From DAIDKA01 sp035506335 (GTDB taxonomy: Bacteria > Pseudomonadota > Gammaproteobacteria > Steroidobacterales > Steroidobacteraceae): a stretch of 25,904 nt of DNA. This document shows, one piece after another, positions 23,680 to 25,904 of the stretch. The number at the start of each line of letters is the position of its first letter. Positions within the stretch are counted from its first letter, which is position 1. A program made the translations under genes and the position numbers. The notes below the pieces were generated by a model, which saw nothing but the letters and a program-made list of their open reading frames with translations, did not search any database and was not told where the DNA came from. Location of the stretch: NCBI GenBank assembly GCA_035506335.1, contig DATJPN010000048.1:1-25904 (forward strand). The letters are read 5' to 3'.

Positions 23680-24213
23680 CTATCGGTAGGTATTGTTGCT
23701 GTGATGATCGCCGGCCAGCCAGCGCTTGAGCTCACGGTGCGCATCCGCGCGTCGATCCCGGTTGATCTGCTCCACCGCCGGGCTATCGAGCGTGAACTCC
23801 AGGATCAGACCGTTCGGATCGGACACGTACACCGACCGGCAGTAGCCGTGCTCGAGCACGTAGGTCTGCGGCGGCTTGATGCCCGCCTTGGCGATCCGCT
23901 CCTCGATCCCGGCCTGGGTCGCCTTGTCGACCGAGAGGGCGATGTGGTGAAACGGGCTCTGCGGCATCTTCGGTCCGAACTCCTCCTGGTCCTTCGGATC
24001 GGCGAACTGGAAGAACGCGAGCGCTCCGCCGTCACCGATCCCGTAGAAGGTGTGCACATAGGTGCGGACCTTGCCGAAGAGTTCATCCGACTCACACCAC
24101 GTGGCCACGAGCGGCAGTCCGATGACGTCCTCGTAGAACTGCCGCGTCTTCTCCTGGTCCTTGGTCACGTAGGCCGTGTGATGGAGCCGGGCTGGCAATG
24201 TGGCGGTAGCCAT
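23680..24213 (-). CDS. VOC-family metalloenzyme (glyoxalase/extradiol dioxygenase superfamily)
   Basis: This is a vicinal oxygen chelate fold protein of 177 residues, possibly a lyase, isomerase or ring-cleaving dioxygenase. Two beta-alpha-beta repeats are visible, with metal ligands likely H12 (HHTAYV), H90 (FHHIALSV) and E139 (GLILEFT). The DPNGLILEF ending is a hallmark of the superfamily. The start ATG 24213 has GAGGG seven bases upstream; the longer frame adds a low-quality N-terminus that overlaps the receptor gene. It is the second gene of the operon, 16 bases after the receptor stop. The reaction cannot be decided from the sequence; context suggests acting on the imported compound. 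Confidence 0.85.
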   Translation of the reverse strand: MATATLPARLHHTAYVTKDQEKTRQFYEDVIGLPLVATWCESDELFGKVRTYVHTFYGIGDGGALAFFQFADPKDQEEFGPKMPQSPFHHIALSVDKATQAGIEERIAKAGIKPPQTYVLEHGYCRSVYVSDPNGLILEFTLDSPAVEQINRDRRADAHRELKRWLAGDHHSNNTYR

Positions 24214-24229
24214 GATCGTTCCCTCAGGT

Positions 24230-25904
24230 TCAGAATTTGATGTTGACGTCGATGCCGTAGCGGCGCGGCAGGGCTCTCCACAGGAATCCACCCGTCGAGA
24301 ACTCGGCATTGTAGATCTTGTTGGTCAGGTTCTTGGACCAGGCCGTCACCGACCATTTGTCCCCTTCGAGGCCCGCGCGCAGGTCGAGCAGGTTCACCGG
24401 ATCGCGCGAGGTCACATCGTACGGATCCCACCAGGTGCGGCCGATCATCTGATAATCCAGGCGCACCAGGCCGTTCAGGCCATCGACGAGCGGCTGGCGA
24501 TACTGGGCTCCGAGATTGATGGTGTCCTTGGTCAGCAGGGGCGGCTTGTTGCCGATGACCTTCGGGTCCTCCATTGCGGTGATCTTGCCGTCCGTGTAGC
24601 CGAAATTGGCATACAGGTCGAGCCGCTCGGTCGCCTTCGCCGTCAGTTCGAGCTCGGCACCCTTGTAGGTGGCACTGAGATTGCCGAGATTCTGGGTCGA
24701 GGACTGGTATTCGTAGAAGAAGAAATAGCCGTTGTGCGATTCGGTGTCGAACAGGCTCAGGTTCGCCCGCAACCGCCGATCGAGGAACTCGCTCTTCGCG
24801 CCGACTTCCCAGGTATCGGCGATCTCTGCGTTGAACAGGTCATGAACACCCTTCTGCCCATCCGCGGCCGCGAGGGCCCCCACGCCGGTCTGGTTGAAGC
24901 CGCCGCTGCGGAAGCCGCGGCTCCAGCCACCGTACAGCGTCAGGCTGTCGCTGGGCATGTAGCGCAGCGTCGCCTTGGGCTGCGCGGCGTCCCAGGTGTG
25001 CTTGCGCACCTCGCCGGTCGTGGCAGTCTCATCGGGCAGGAAATGCTCCGGAGTGTCGGTGGTGTTCGCGCGCGTGTCCGCGTCGTAACGCAGCGCGGCA
25101 TCGAACTCCCACTGCGGATTGAACTCGTAGGTCGCATCACCGAACACCGCCCAGGCGTTGTTGCTCTGCGAGTCGGCCAGGAAAGTGAGGTTCGTGTTGG
25201 TCGCGTACGGATTGTCCGGATTGACGATCGGGGTGTAATACACCGCCGGAATGCCGAAGCCCCGGTCCACCAGGTTGCCGGTGGAGACGAAGCGGTCGGT
25301 GTGGACGAAGTACGCCCCGCCGATCCAGGAGAAGCCACCCATCTTCTGTGACGTGAAGCGCAGCTCCTGGCTGTAGGTCTTCACGTCGATGAACTGGCTC
25401 TGACTCGCGTCGAACGGCCCGCCGAGGCCCGAGGGCACCCAGCCGTAGTAATAGGTGTCGTAGATCGAACTGTTGATGGGCCGGAAATCGTAAGCGTCGC
25501 CCGTGTCGATTTCGCGGGTCTGGTTGTAGTCCGTGGTCGAGGTAAAGGTTCCGTATCCGGGACTGTAATCGAGCTTGAGTGCAACGTCAGTCACGGTACG
25601 GTGATCCGAGCCGAGGTTATTGGTCTGGATCGGGCTCGTCACATCGTTCGCGTTCGAGACGACGCTGGTAGGGTCTTCCGGGTCGCTGCGCGGGATGATG
25701 TAGTAGTACGCCGTGGTGTTGATCTGGTCGTACATGAAGCGCAGGTCCGCGCTGAACTGATCCGCCGGCCTCCACAGCAGCCGCAGCCTTCCGGAGTAGT
25801 CCTCGGACGGATCGGCCTTCTTGTTGAGGTAGACGTTCGGCAGGTACCCCTCGGTGTTGTAGACATTCATCGAGGCCCGGTAGCGCAGCGTCCCGGCATC
25901 ATCG
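24230..25904 (-). CDS. TonB-dependent receptor, C-terminal beta-barrel part (5' end outside window)
   Basis: This is an outer-membrane active transporter powered by TonB. The frame runs open to the right edge, giving about 557 residues of beta-barrel; the signal peptide, TonB box and plug domain lie beyond the window. Barrel features include alternating aromatic strands, the motif WSRGFRSGGFNQTG followed by TWEVGAKSEFLDRRLRANLSLF, ATYKGAELELTAKATERLDLYANFGYTDG, and the closing LRAGLEGDKWSVTAWSKNLTNK. The last residue is Phe (NIKF), the usual C-terminal signal for barrel assembly. The strand motifs resemble the receptors, common in Sphingomonas- and Steroidobacter-like bacteria, that import non-siderophore organic compounds. 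It leads the operon with the VOC, MetE-like and methyltransferase genes. Confidence 0.93.
   Translation of the reverse strand, partial: DDAGTLRYRASMNVYNTEGYLPNVYLNKKADPSEDYSGRLRLLWRPADQFSADLRFMYDQINTTAYYYIIPRSDPEDPTSVVSNANDVTSPIQTNNLGSDHRTVTDVALKLDYSPGYGTFTSTTDYNQTREIDTGDAYDFRPINSSIYDTYYYGWVPSGLGGPFDASQSQFIDVKTYSQELRFTSQKMGGFSWIGGAYFVHTDRFVSTGNLVDRGFGIPAVYYTPIVNPDNPYATNTNLTFLADSQSNNAWAVFGDATYEFNPQWEFDAALRYDADTRANTTDTPEHFLPDETATTGEVRKHTWDAAQPKATLRYMPSDSLTLYGGWSRGFRSGGFNQTGVGALAAADGQKGVHDLFNAEIADTWEVGAKSEFLDRRLRANLSLFDTESHNGYFFFYEYQSSTQNLGNLSATYKGAELELTAKATERLDLYANFGYTDGKITAMEDPKVIGNKPPLLTKDTINLGAQYRQPLVDGLNGLVRLDYQMIGRTWWDPYDVTSRDPVNLLDLRAGLEGDKWSVTAWSKNLTNKIYNAEFSTGGFLWRALPRRYGIDVNIKF

Overview
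The window is GC-rich (clearly above 60% by eye), gene-dense DNA that looks like the chromosome of a gammaproteobacterium. The signs are a complete Mla lipid-transport set, a BepA-type protease, an Rrf2-led SUF operon that uses SufU, and a TonB-dependent receptor. The order peroxiredoxin Q then PhoH, and a SUF operon of the sufBCDSU type, recall Xanthomonadales, Nevskiales or Steroidobacter-like lineages, but I cannot fix a genus. No rRNA, tRNA, CRISPR array, insertion sequence or phage module was seen. There is no gene-free stretch longer than about 170 bases.

Left part (1-8450). A 5'-truncated peroxiredoxin Q overlaps a PIN-PhoH ATPase. These are followed by a periplasmic M48 protease with a TPR-rich C-terminus (BepA-like) and the outer-membrane lipoprotein MlaA. 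On the opposite strand, converging on mlaA, lies mlaFEDCB, the inner-membrane ABC transporter, periplasmic carrier and STAS subunit. All six Mla components are therefore adjacent. A class I fructose-bisphosphate aldolase gene lies just upstream of mlaF on the same strand.

Middle part (8451-17187). From a divergent promoter region runs a tightly overlapping iron-sulfur assembly operon: an Rrf2 regulator with an IscR-like three-cysteine set, SufB, SufC, SufD, SufS, SufU, a SufT/DUF59 protein and a small Rieske ferredoxin. A large secreted parallel beta-helix protein is attached to its end through a GTGA overlap. A candidate sigma-70 promoter with helically phased CTA repeats precedes the regulator.

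ECF module (17109-19812, minus strand). An ECF sigma factor, its membrane zinc-finger anti-sigma factor, a Tat-exported metallophosphoesterase and a type I copper cupredoxin form one cluster. I find the same two-part promoter, GGGAATA-N17-GTCY, upstream of both the sigma gene and the metallophosphoesterase gene. The cupredoxin has no visible signal peptide. It lies in frame with the phosphoesterase, separated from it only by one TAG stop and one Ala codon.

Right part (19845-25904). A patch of less GC-biased sequence holds an orphan secreted protein, a doubtful open frame and a small lipoprotein. The window ends in a minus-strand operon: a TonB-dependent receptor (5' end off the window), a VOC-family metalloenzyme, a MetE-like zinc methyltransferase and a SAM-dependent methyltransferase-like protein. 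This reads as uptake plus processing of an unknown, perhaps methylated, small molecule.
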